Positions 16,203 to 24,163 of a stretch of DNA of 48,572 nucleotides are shown piece by piece. The stretch spans positions 1 through 48,572 of the forward strand of contig DASTKG010000152.1 of the NCBI GenBank assembly GCA_035716005.1, written 5' to 3'. The position numbers and the translations under genes are program-made. Positions within the stretch are counted from its first letter, which is position 1. Every line of letters starts with the position of its first letter. This stretch comes from SZUA-252 sp035716005. Lineage in GTDB: Bacteria; Eisenbacteria; RBG-16-71-46; SZUA-252. The notes below the pieces were generated by a model that did not search any database, was not told the DNA's origin, and saw nothing but the letters and a program-made list of their open reading frames with translations.

Positions 16203-16231
16203 AGGGTACGGCCGCACGAAGTCGATGTCAA
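16203..16231 (-). promoter_or_regulatory. Candidate promoter for the PstS-like/TPR/STAS genes
   Basis: Minus strand consensus -35 TTGACA (16231-16226), 17-base spacer and TACCCT (16208-16203). It lies in the 237-base gap upstream of the lipoprotein gene, the largest intergenic gap in this half, leaving an untranslated leader of about 170 bases. I see no recognisable riboswitch in that leader. Confidence 0.45.
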
Positions 16232-16254
16232 CCCCAGAAAGGCGGAGAGGGGGG

Positions 16255-18660
16255 CTACCGGAGAAGAGTGATCTTCCGCTCCGTGGATCCGCGAATCGTT
16301 TCGAGGCGAAGGAGATAGACGCCGCTCGGAAGATCCCGTCCCCCGGCGCCGGTCGCGGCCCAGTCGATGGAGCGGTCGTTTCCGAGTCCCGAGTCGAGGC
16401 CCGACGCCACGACCGAGACGAGGCGTCCCGAGACGTCGTAGACCGCCAGCCGGTAGCGGCCGGACGCGCCCGCCGCGATCCGGAAGTGGAACCGAGTCCG
16501 CGGATTGAAGGGATTCGGCGCGTTCGGCCAGAGCCTGTCGCCCGCCCGAGCGACCGCGGTCATGCCGACGCCGGTCACCCCCGGCGTGTAGATAGCCCGA
16601 TCGCTCCAGCGGCCCGGCTGCCCCTCCCCGTCGATGGCGCGGACCTGGTAGCTGACGGGCGAGGTGGGCGCCGGCGTGAGGAGGAAATCGGTGGCCGCGC
16701 TCCCGGTGTCGGTGATCGTGATCCCGCTGTAGCGCGCGGTCGGCGTCACGTCGTCGAGATAGAGCCCCTCCCCGAAGACGGCTCCGTCGGTGAGGCATCG
16801 GAATCGGACCGCGACCTGCTTCCCCGCGAACGGAGCGAGCGAGAAGGCGGCGCGCAGGAAGACTCCGCCGCTCGAGCTCGTGACGCCCGAACCCTGGTTG
16901 TACCCGAACGGGTCGTCCTCGGTCGTCCGGTCTCCCTGGAGCGCCTGCCACGTGGCGCCCCCGTCGGCGGAGGCCTCCGCGTACCAGTAGTCGTAGTACG
17001 TCTCCAAGTCCCAGAACGCGTTGACGACGACGCTGTCGCCGGGCGCGACGTCGAGCGTGGCGCGGCCCGTGAGGATGCTCTCGCGGCCATTCCCCGAGCC
17101 GGAGTAGAACGAGTGGGTTCCGCTCGCGCGGCGCGCGCTGCTCCAGGCGAACCGCACCGAATCCCAGTCGGCGACCCCGGACTCGGCGTCGTCCGGAATG
17201 CGCTGAACGGATTCGATGCTCCGAATGTCGTGCCGCGCCGGTGGATTGGCGGGATCGGGCGCGGGCACGCTCCACTGCATCGCGAGCGAGCCGCTCTGCG
17301 GGACGAAGCCCGGCGGCGTCGTCCGGGCGGGGCTCAGGATTCGCCGCGGCTCGTCCGCGTAACGCAGGAGTCGGAGCATCGGGCCCCAGTTGAGCGTGCA
17401 GGTGGCGGGAATGAGCGTGTCGCTGGGATAGAAGCCTCCCTGCTCGTACGTGTTCAGCTCGAAGGTGAAGCCGAAGAGCTTCGGCTTCAGCGCGGTGTCG
17501 CCGTAGACCCAGTCGTCCATGTCGCCGTTCGTCAGGTAGATGGCATCGTTCTTGGGATTCCCCGAACGGTACCCGTTCTCGAGCGACACCGAATCGCCGA
17601 ATGCCTGGAAGACGGAGTTGTCGGGCGTGTCGACCGCGGCGAATCCCCAGGGATAGAGGAAGAGCTGGCCGTAGCTGTGGAACGACGCCGAAACCCGGAA
17701 CGCGTGCGCGGCCATGAAGTCGCGAATGGCGGCGGTCTCGGGCTCGGAGAAGGGTCCGGCGCCCCGGTAGACTTCCGACGAGGGAGTCGGGCTCGAGCCG
17801 AGGTCGTCGAAGCCCCAGTTGAACCCGTAGTTCCGATTCAGATCGACGCCGTAGCTGCCGTCGCCGTTCAGGCGCCGGTTCTTTCGCCACCAGTTGTCCG
17901 ATTGCCCTCCCGAGTTGTTCTGCACGTAGACGTATCCGTCGGGGTTCACGATCGGCACGATCCAGATCTCGCGCGAATCGACGAGCGAGGTGAGGATCGG
18001 GTCGGCGCCGTAGCCGTCGAGGAGGCGCCGCATCACGTAGAGGGGGAGTTCGACGCTCATCAGCTCGCGCGCGTGGTGGCAGCCGACCACCAGCGCTTCC
18101 GGCTCGGACTCGTCGCTCCCGACGTTGTCGGAGATCTTCACGCCGAGAATCGCTCTTCCCTCGATCGAGATCCCGATGGTGTCGAGACGCGCGATGGAGG
18201 GATGGGCCGAGACGTACGACGACATCTCGGCGATCGCCTCGGCGTAGGTGTGATAGTCGCCCAGGCCGGGCGGCGCGGCCACGGCGCCCGGGGCGGCGTT
18301 CGGCCCCCGGCTCGCCAGGGGTTGCGGAGCGATGCCCAGGGCCTCGACGGCGGCGAATTCCGAAGCGTCGAGGAAGACGTGCATCGAGCCGTCGCTCCCG
18401 GTGCCGGCGACGTCGACGCCCAGGCGGAGGAACTGTCGGAGCGGCTCGGCCTTCAGGGGCGGGATGCGGTAGAGCGACCGGGCTCCGGCGGAGGCGGCGG
18501 ATGGGGCGAGCGCGCCGAGAGCGAGAAGAAGGAGCACGAGCAGGCCGACCCATCGACCGCGCTGTCCGCCGGCCGGGACTCGTCTTCGTGGGGCCGGTCC
18601 GAGGTCCGGCGTCGAGGGTTGGCGCGGTGGCATGGTGTCGAGGCGCTCGAGGAGTCGCAC
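16255..18660 (-). CDS. Secreted M14 zinc carboxypeptidase with C-terminal FlgD/T9SS-like sorting domain
   Basis: 801 residues from GTG at 18660 (AGGGG 4 bases upstream; ATG at 18633 also possible). Signal segment at about 37-58. The M14 domain spans about 135-430 with a complete active site: zinc ligands His196 and Glu199 (CHHARELMS) and His328 (SFHSYGQLF), substrate Arg in DLNRNYGFNWG (Arg276), and catalytic Glu401 (FTFELNTYEQGG). Next comes an immune-inhibitor-A/MAM-like beta domain (about 500-640, with DSVVVNAFWDLETYYDYWYA), a fibronectin-like stretch, and a C-terminal domain from about 715. That last domain contains PNAPNPFNPRTRFHFRI and DLPSGVYLLRLET, the FlgD-Ig/T9SS type A pattern. It would digest extracellular or surface peptides after export. 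Confidence 0.92.
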   Translation of the reverse strand: MRLLERLDTMPPRQPSTPDLGPAPRRRVPAGGQRGRWVGLLVLLLLALGALAPSAASAGARSLYRIPPLKAEPLRQFLRLGVDVAGTGSDGSMHVFLDASEFAAVEALGIAPQPLASRGPNAAPGAVAAPPGLGDYHTYAEAIAEMSSYVSAHPSIARLDTIGISIEGRAILGVKISDNVGSDESEPEALVVGCHHARELMSVELPLYVMRRLLDGYGADPILTSLVDSREIWIVPIVNPDGYVYVQNNSGGQSDNWWRKNRRLNGDGSYGVDLNRNYGFNWGFDDLGSSPTPSSEVYRGAGPFSEPETAAIRDFMAAHAFRVSASFHSYGQLFLYPWGFAAVDTPDNSVFQAFGDSVSLENGYRSGNPKNDAIYLTNGDMDDWVYGDTALKPKLFGFTFELNTYEQGGFYPSDTLIPATCTLNWGPMLRLLRYADEPRRILSPARTTPPGFVPQSGSLAMQWSVPAPDPANPPARHDIRSIESVQRIPDDAESGVADWDSVRFAWSSARRASGTHSFYSGSGNGRESILTGRATLDVAPGDSVVVNAFWDLETYYDYWYAEASADGGATWQALQGDRTTEDDPFGYNQGSGVTSSSGGVFLRAAFSLAPFAGKQVAVRFRCLTDGAVFGEGLYLDDVTPTARYSGITITDTGSAATDFLLTPAPTSPVSYQVRAIDGEGQPGRWSDRAIYTPGVTGVGMTAVARAGDRLWPNAPNPFNPRTRFHFRIAAGASGRYRLAVYDVSGRLVSVVASGLDSGLGNDRSIDWAATGAGGRDLPSGVYLLRLETIRGSTERKITLLR

Positions 18661-18664
18661 CAGA

Positions 18665-18675
18665 CCCCTATTTTA
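18665..18675 (-). promoter_or_regulatory. Candidate -10 element and ribosome site before the carboxypeptidase
   Basis: Minus strand TAAAAT (18675-18670), five of six to TATAAT, is followed at once by AGGGG (18669-18665) and then GTG at 18660. No good -35 is seen about 17 bases upstream. The closeness of the -10 to the start codon would leave almost no leader, so the element and the ribosome site are unlikely both to be used. Confidence 0.3.
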
Positions 18676-18727
18676 CCATGAAATCGCCCCCTGCGCGACA
18701 CCCGCCGGGGACCCGGCATCCCCGCTC

Positions 18728-20026
18728 TCAGGGGTTCATTCGGTTCAGCATCCGGGGGAACGGAATCGTCTCCCGCAGATGGTCGAGCCCGCAGATCCAG
18801 GTCAGGGTCCGCTCGATCCCCATGCCGAACCCGGCGTGCGGAACCGTCCCGTACCGGCGGAGATCGAGGTACCACTCGAACGCCGACATCGGGAGCTGAT
18901 GCTCCTCGATGCGCGCCACGAGGCGATCGAGGCTCTCCTCGCGCTCGCCGCCCCCCACGATCTCGCCGTATCCCTCGGGCGCCAGGAGGTCGCACGAGAG
19001 GGAGAGCCGCTCGTCCTTCGGGTCGCGCTTCATGTAGAACGCCTTCACGGCGGCCGGGAAGCGATGGACGAAGAAGGGGCGGTCGTAGCCTTCGGTGAGG
19101 ATGGTCTCGTCCGTGCCGCCGAAGTCGTTCCCGTCCTCGAAGGGCTGCCCCTTCTCCTTCAGGATGCGGACCGCCTCGTCGTAGGAGAGCCGCGGGAAGG
19201 GCGCCTTCACCCGCTCGAGCGGCGCCGTGTCGCGCCCCAGGATGGCGAGTTCGGGCCGCCTCGCCTCCAGCACGCGCGCCACCACGAATTCGAGGAAGCG
19301 CTCCACGAGGACCATGACGTCGTCGAGAGTGGCGTAGGCCATCTCGGGCTCGACCATCCAGAACTCGATGAGGTGCCGCCGCGTCTTCGACTTCTCGGCG
19401 CGAAAGGTCGGGCCGAAGCAATAGCTCTTGCCGAAGGCCATCGCGGTCGCCTCGTTGTAGAGCTGGCCGCTCTGCGTGAGGTAGGCCTTCTCCCCGAAGT
19501 AGTCGGTCTCGAAGAGCGTCGTCGTCCCCTCGCACGCGGCGGGCGTGAAGATGGGCGCGTCCGCGAGGATGAAGCCGTCGCGGTCGAGGAAGTCGCGGCA
19601 CGCCTGCACCACGGTGTGGCGGATGCGGAGAACGGCGTGCTGGCGCTGCGACCGGATCCAGAGGTGGCGGTGGTTCAGGAGGAAGTCGGGGCCGTGCTCC
19701 TTGGGCGTGATGGGATAGTCGTGGCTCTCCGAAACGATCTCGAGATCGCGCAGCGTCAGCTCCACGCCGCTCGGAGCCCGCTTTTCCGCGCGCACCGAGC
19801 CGCGCACGCGGATGGCGCTCTCCTGCGTGACGGCCGCGCAGCGCGCGAAGACATCCTCGGGAAGCTCCGACTTCACCGCGACGCACTGCACCGTGCCGCT
19901 GCCGTCCCTCACCTGAAGGAATTCGATCTTCCCGCTGGAGCGGCGGTTGTAGAGCCACCCTTCCAGCAGGACGTCCTGTCCGATCTTCTCCGTCAGGGCC
20001 TCGATCCGCGTCGCTTCCGCGCTCAT
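18728..20026 (-). CDS. asnS: Asparaginyl-tRNA synthetase
   Basis: 432 residues from ATG at 20026, with AGGAGG 11 bases upstream. An open extension to 20194 would overlap the divergent gene and lacks similarity. An OB-fold anticodon-binding domain comes first (about 18-115, DVLLEGWLYNRRSSGKIEFL), then the class II catalytic core. Motif 2 region is YCFGPTFRAEKSKTRRHLIE, followed by FWMVEPEMA, the AsnRS form. Motif 3 is HAGFGMGIERTLTWICGL near the C-terminus. It charges tRNA-Asn in the cytoplasm, so this organism need not rely solely on transamidation of Asp-tRNA-Asn. AspRS is the alternative, but FRAEKSKTRRHLIEFWMVE favours AsnRS. It is divergent from the TPR membrane gene, sharing a 113-base gap. 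Confidence 0.95.
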   Translation of the reverse strand: MSAEATRIEALTEKIGQDVLLEGWLYNRRSSGKIEFLQVRDGSGTVQCVAVKSELPEDVFARCAAVTQESAIRVRGSVRAEKRAPSGVELTLRDLEIVSESHDYPITPKEHGPDFLLNHRHLWIRSQRQHAVLRIRHTVVQACRDFLDRDGFILADAPIFTPAACEGTTTLFETDYFGEKAYLTQSGQLYNEATAMAFGKSYCFGPTFRAEKSKTRRHLIEFWMVEPEMAYATLDDVMVLVERFLEFVVARVLEARRPELAILGRDTAPLERVKAPFPRLSYDEAVRILKEKGQPFEDGNDFGGTDETILTEGYDRPFFVHRFPAAVKAFYMKRDPKDERLSLSCDLLAPEGYGEIVGGGEREESLDRLVARIEEHQLPMSAFEWYLDLRRYGTVPHAGFGMGIERTLTWICGLDHLRETIPFPRMLNRMNP

Positions 20027-20103
20027 CCCGGTCCGCGCCTCCTTCCTCGTCTCTGGGTGGTCGATGTGGAGCGCACGAGGATAGCACGGGAGGGACATTT
20101 CCC

Positions 20104-20133
20104 TTGACACTCCGTTTGACCGGCGCCTAACGT
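20104..20133 (+). promoter_or_regulatory. Candidate promoter for the plus-strand two-gene module
   Basis: Consensus TTGACA at 20104-20109, an 18-base spacer and TAACGT at 20128-20133. The GTG start of the downstream gene is at 20140, only 6 bases after the -10, where transcription would be expected to begin. No Shine-Dalgarno is present. This is the cleanest candidate in the window for a leaderless mRNA. Confidence 0.45.
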
Positions 20134-20139
20134 GCGCCC

Positions 20140-22083
20140 GTGGCGCGATGGCGTGATCGTCCCTCCGCAGGGCTTCTCTTCGGTGCCGCCGCACGTCTCC
20201 TGGCCGCGGTGGGCGCCGCCGCGTTCGTGCCGTCCCTCGTCCTCGCTCTCGCCCTCGGATCGCCCGCTTCGGCGCGCGCGGCCTGGTCGGCGGACGAGAT
20301 CCGGACCGCCCTCGAGCACAAGTGGGACGCGGGCATCACGCGCGACCTCCCCTCGGCCCAGGGCTGCTACCGCGCGGCCCTCGCCGCCGCCGGCCGAGGC
20401 GAAACCGCGGAAGCGCTGAGGCTCCTCGACGCGGCGTCTCAGTTCGATCCCCTCTTCCCCGACGCCCACTTCACGACCGCGCGGCTTCTCGTCTTCCAGG
20501 AGCCGGGCCGCGCGATCTCGGAGTGGAGCGAAGCGTTCCGGATCCTGGGGCGCGCCTACCCCTGGCAGCGGCACCTCCTGGCCAATGTCGTCACGGGCGT
20601 CGCGCTCGTCTGGACGATCGGGCTCCTCCTCGCCATCGTCGGGATCGCGCTCCGGCACCTGCCGCACCTGATCCATATCCTCCAGGAGACGTTCCGATCG
20701 GGCGCGAGCGCCGCGGGCCGGCTCGGCGCGACGGCCATCGCGCTCGCGCCTTGCGCCTGGGGCCTCGGCGCCGTTCCGACCGCGGCCCTCTACGCGGGAC
20801 TCGTCTCCTTCCGGCTCGGCAAGCGGGAGTGGTTCCTCGTCGTCCTCTTCCTCGCCTCGACGCTCGCGCTGGCGGGCGGGATGCCGATCGTGGCGCCTTG
20901 GGCCGGGGCTCCGACGCTCGACGAGCCGAGCCTTCTGGTCGACCGCGCCCAGCAGAGCGGCTACGACTCCGATCTGGCCGCCGCGCTGAGCGCCTGGAAG
21001 GACGCCGATCCGAACGAGGCGCTCTACGCGTTCGCGCTCGGCACGCAGGCGCGCCGGGGGGGCGACCTCGATCTCGCCGAGCGGGAGTTGACGCGGGCCG
21101 CGGTCCTCCGTCCCAAGACCTCATGGATCCTGACGAATCTCGGCAACGTCTACTTCGCCCGAGAGGATTTCGACCGCGCCCGGCAGTGGTACGAATCGGC
21201 GGCCGCGGCGAACCCCTCGGCGGTCGAGCCCCACTACAATTTGGCGCAGGTCTACACGAAGCAGCTCCTCTTCAGCGAAGCGACGCGGGAGCAGGCGAAG
21301 GCGTCCGGCTACGGCTTCGATCGCGTGCGCGATTTCAGCCGGTGGACCGCGCCGCAGCTGAACCGGACCGTCATGGACGCGTCGGCGCCATCCGAGGAGC
21401 TCTGGACGCTCGCGAGACGCCACTCGGCCGAGCGGGGGCTGGCCGCGCTGGAGGGGAACCGCTATCTCTCGTTCGCCGCCTCGCTGCAGCCGGCGGCGCC
21501 CTTCACGCTCGTTTTCATTCCCGCGCTCTTCCTCATCTTCGCGGCGATCGGGCAGATTTCGGGCCGGAGCCTCGCCACGCTCCCCTGCTCCAACTGCCAG
21601 AGGGTCGTCTGCCGCCGCTGCGTCCGCCGGATGCAGCAGCGCGCGTTCTGCGACGATTGCTTCCACTCGGTGAAGGATCTCAAGTCGACCGAATTCACGC
21701 GCCTCCTCCTCACGAGCCGGGACCGGACGTCGTCCCGCCGCCGGACCATCGGGCAGGCGGTCATCACCTTCCTCCTGCCCGGCGCGGGCCAGATGCTGCG
21801 AGGCGCCGCGCTCAGCGGGTTCGCGGCCATCCTCGTGATGGTCGGCGCCGCCATGATGGTGATTCCGAACGGCGCGCTCGTGCCGAGCCTCGACGTGCTT
21901 CCGGTGCCGGGCCCCGGCTGGATGAAGCGGGTCCCGCTCCTCGTTCTCTTCCTTCTGACCTACGCCATCACGGTGACGCGCTACTTCGCCACCACCACCA
22001 GCCGCGAGGCCGGGCTGACCGGCGGCGCCGCCCGCTCCTCCGCGAGAACCCAGGAGCCCCGGGCGCGTTCGCGCCGAGGGTGA
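20140..22083 (+). CDS. Multi-pass membrane protein with TPRs, zinc-ribbon motif and TM2-like tail
   Basis: 647 residues, GTG start. Signal or anchor helix at about 10-45; TPR-like repeats at about 75-115 and again about 280-400 (RGGDLDLAERELTRAAVLRP, NPSAVEPHYNLAQVYTKQLL). Membrane helices at about 147-170, 195-250, 453-475, 543-577 and 590-612. Between the last groups a cysteine cluster at about 483-507 (CSNCQRVVCRRCVRRM then FCDDCF) has the spacing of a double zinc ribbon or B-box. The FLLPGAGQMLRGAALSG stretch resembles a TM2 domain. I do not recognise a named family. It is followed 5 bases later by a PATAN-domain gene, so the two probably act together at the inner membrane. Confidence 0.85.
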   Translation: MARWRDRPSAGLLFGAAARLLAAVGAAAFVPSLVLALALGSPASARAAWSADEIRTALEHKWDAGITRDLPSAQGCYRAALAAAGRGETAEALRLLDAASQFDPLFPDAHFTTARLLVFQEPGRAISEWSEAFRILGRAYPWQRHLLANVVTGVALVWTIGLLLAIVGIALRHLPHLIHILQETFRSGASAAGRLGATAIALAPCAWGLGAVPTAALYAGLVSFRLGKREWFLVVLFLASTLALAGGMPIVAPWAGAPTLDEPSLLVDRAQQSGYDSDLAAALSAWKDADPNEALYAFALGTQARRGGDLDLAERELTRAAVLRPKTSWILTNLGNVYFAREDFDRARQWYESAAAANPSAVEPHYNLAQVYTKQLLFSEATREQAKASGYGFDRVRDFSRWTAPQLNRTVMDASAPSEELWTLARRHSAERGLAALEGNRYLSFAASLQPAAPFTLVFIPALFLIFAAIGQISGRSLATLPCSNCQRVVCRRCVRRMQQRAFCDDCFHSVKDLKSTEFTRLLLTSRDRTSSRRRTIGQAVITFLLPGAGQMLRGAALSGFAAILVMVGAAMMVIPNGALVPSLDVLPVPGPGWMKRVPLLVLFLLTYAITVTRYFATTTSREAGLTGGAARSSARTQEPRARSRRG

Positions 22084-22088
22084 GACTC

Positions 22089-23192
22089 ATGGGACTCCAG
22101 GGGAATCTCGAAACCTTCAGCCTTCCCGAAATCCTCCAGCTGATCGCCGTGCAGCAGAAGTCGGGCGTCCTGAGGCTGACCGCCGGCGACGACGTCGCGG
22201 TCATCTTCTTCGAAGGCGGACGCATCGTCTCGACGCGCGACCGGCGCCGGAACGCGAAGGACCCCCTGAAGCCGTTCCTCGTGAAGACCGGACGGCTCAC
22301 CGAGGCGCAGCTGAAGCAGATCGAGACGATCGAGTTGGAGAGCCGCCGCGAGCTGACCGACATCCTCCTCACCGGAAACTACCTGACGAGCGACGACCTC
22401 GGCCGCACCATCGAGGATCAGATCCAGGACACGCTCCACCAGCTCCTCACCTGGAAGACGGGCCAGTACAACTTCTCCGGCGACGCTCGCACCGTGCCCA
22501 AGTTCGCCGTGAACGTGAGGCTCAACACCGAAGGCCTTCTCATGGAGAGCATGCGCCGGATGGACGAGATGGCGCGCTACAAGCAGACCTTCTCCAGCCT
22601 GGCCATGGTGCTTCGGCCGAAGCCGCTCGCCGCGCCCCCGAAGGAGATGACCGACGCGGAACGGCGCGTGGCGCCTCTCGTCGACGGCCTTCGCCCCCTG
22701 CGCGACGTCCTCGGCCAATCGAAGCTGGTGGAGTTCGAGGCGTTGGAGGCGCTCCATCATCTCCTCGAAGTGGGAATGATCGAAGTCTCGCTGGGCGCCG
22801 TTCCCCAGCTTGGCCCTTCGCTCGCGACTCCGCCCATCTCGAAACCGGCGCCCGAGCCGGGGGGCGGCGTGGCGCTCGCCGTGGGCGGCTTCGTCCTCGC
22901 GGCATCGATCGCGATCGGCATCTGGGCGGTGCCGCCCCTGATGGCGCGGCTGGCCAGCGGGTCCGAGCCCGCGATGACGGCGCGACACACGGCGCCGGAG
23001 ATCTCGACGGTGAACGACGCGGCGCGCCTGACGATCGCGCTCGAGACCTACCGTTCCGCGCACGGCCGCTACCCGGCCGAGCTCTCCACGCTCGGCCGCG
23101 AGGGCTTCCTCCCGACCGACGAGACCGTGCGCGTGGTGGCCCGCTACATCTACCAGACCGACGGCACGACCTACACCCGCGTCATCCGCTGA
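22089..23192 (+). CDS. PATAN (DUF4388) domain protein with membrane anchor and pilin-like tail
   Basis: 367 residues from ATG at 22089, with GAGG upstream at the end of the previous gene. GTG at 22080 is an alternative. The first 170 residues form a PATAN/DUF4388 domain (LETFSLPEILQLIAVQQKSG, VIFFEGGRIVSTRDRRR, GQYNFSGDA). This domain occurs in regulatory proteins, often of gliding, polarity or two-component systems. A linker to about 255 is followed by one helix (about 258-282, VALAVGGFVLAASIAIGIW). The extracytoplasmic tail (LTIALETYRSAHGRYPAELS) looks like the C-terminal part of a GspG-type pseudopilin. This would be a membrane-spanning sensor or adaptor. Its 3' end overlaps the convergent prenyltransferase gene by 11 bases. 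Confidence 0.85.
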   Translation: MGLQGNLETFSLPEILQLIAVQQKSGVLRLTAGDDVAVIFFEGGRIVSTRDRRRNAKDPLKPFLVKTGRLTEAQLKQIETIELESRRELTDILLTGNYLTSDDLGRTIEDQIQDTLHQLLTWKTGQYNFSGDARTVPKFAVNVRLNTEGLLMESMRRMDEMARYKQTFSSLAMVLRPKPLAAPPKEMTDAERRVAPLVDGLRPLRDVLGQSKLVEFEALEALHHLLEVGMIEVSLGAVPQLGPSLATPPISKPAPEPGGGVALAVGGFVLAASIAIGIWAVPPLMARLASGSEPAMTARHTAPEISTVNDAARLTIALETYRSAHGRYPAELSTLGREGFLPTDETVRVVARYIYQTDGTTYTRVIR

Positions 23193-24150
23193 CGGGAGTC
23201 TCCGCCGTCGGCTCCATCTCCGATCCCACACCCGCCCCTCGAATCGGATATCCCGCGCCCCCGCGACTTCGGTCGTAGAGCGCCGCCGCGGCGCCCAGCG
23301 CCAGCGCCGCCGCGACAGGCATCGGCGTTCGAGGCGCGAGGAGGATCAGGAAGGCGAGTTGGAGTCCCACGGCGACGCGATTCCACGCCCGGCGCGGCTC
23401 GCCGAGCCCGAGCCACGCCGCCGCGAGCAGGCCCCAGAGAGCCGGCGCCCACCGACCCTCCGCGAGCCCGGCGCCTGCCGTGAGGAGCGCGAGCGCGAGG
23501 GCGAGAGCGGCCGACCGCCGCTCCCCCAGCGCCACGGCCGTCGTCCGCTGGCCCGCCCGTTCGTCGCCCTCACGATCGGCGAGCATCGTCACGACCCCCA
23601 CCGCGGCGACGCCGAGCGCGTAGGGAACGGCGACGCGGATCCACGCCCAACCGCCCCCCGCCTCCGCCGAGGCGTGGGCCCCGAGGAGGAACGCGCAGAC
23701 GCCGTAGCCGAGTGCCTGCGCGGCGAGATCGAAGACCGGGCGCCGCTTCGCCTCGAGCGGCGGCGCGACGTAGGCCAGGCCGAGCAGGAGCGAGGCGAGG
23801 AGCGAGAGACGAACGGCCGGCGTGGCCGGCGAGAGGAGCGCCGCGAGGGCCGCCAGAGCCAAGGCCGTCGCCGCGATCGCGAGAAGCGCGGGCGCGCCGA
23901 TCGCCCCCGAGGCGACGGCGCCCCCCTTCCGATTGAGCCGATCCCCCGCTCGATCGCGCCAGCCGTTCGCCACGTGGACCGCTCCGAGCATCCCGAGGAG
24001 CGAGAGGAGGGGCGGGAGCGCGGCCCACGGCGGAAGCGCCGCGCCGCCGGCCTCCGCGCGGCCCGCCTCGAAGAGGGCGATGGCCGGTATCCAGAGGAGG
24101 GGGCGGAGCGCGAAGGCGTGGTCGAGGAGCGTGGCGCGCGGCGGAGCCAT
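23182..24150 (-). CDS. UbiA-family prenyltransferase
   Basis: 322 residues, about eight hydrophobic helices, very Ala/Leu-rich. The two Asp-rich UbiA motifs are present: the NxxxDxxxD form as NGWRDRAGD (Asn62, Asp66, Asp70), and the second as ADREGDERAGQRTTAVALG near residue 190. The family moves polyprenyl chains from diphosphates to aromatic or other acceptors (ubiquinone, menaquinone, heme O, lipids). Neighbours are a heptosyltransferase-like gene and tdh-kbl, none of which points to quinones, so the substrate is open. MenA-like or digeranylgeranylglyceryl-phosphate-synthase-like enzymes are candidates. The gene follows GT9 by 13 bases. The C-terminal 25 residues are not conserved-looking. 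Confidence 0.85.
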   Translation of the reverse strand: MAPPRATLLDHAFALRPLLWIPAIALFEAGRAEAGGAALPPWAALPPLLSLLGMLGAVHVANGWRDRAGDRLNRKGGAVASGAIGAPALLAIAATALALAALAALLSPATPAVRLSLLASLLLGLAYVAPPLEAKRRPVFDLAAQALGYGVCAFLLGAHASAEAGGGWAWIRVAVPYALGVAAVGVVTMLADREGDERAGQRTTAVALGERRSAALALALALLTAGAGLAEGRWAPALWGLLAAAWLGLGEPRRAWNRVAVGLQLAFLILLAPRTPMPVAAALALGAAAALYDRSRGGAGYPIRGAGVGSEMEPTAETPVSG

Positions 24151-24163
24151 CGAGTGCGGCCGG

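Noticed and set aside
16192..18681. 829-residue plus-strand open frame opposite the carboxypeptidase
   Set aside because: Arg/Asp/Glu-rich shadow of a GC-rich gene; no motif, and the minus-strand frame has a complete M14 active site.
18714..18727. GCCGGGGACCCGGC-like palindrome after asnS as a terminator
   Set aside because: Very small loop and no T run on the transcribed strand; too weak to list.
20322..23192. A single 956-residue protein covering the second plus-strand gene
   Set aside because: Its first two thirds are an out-of-frame shadow of the TPR membrane gene; conserved PATAN sequence starts at 22089.
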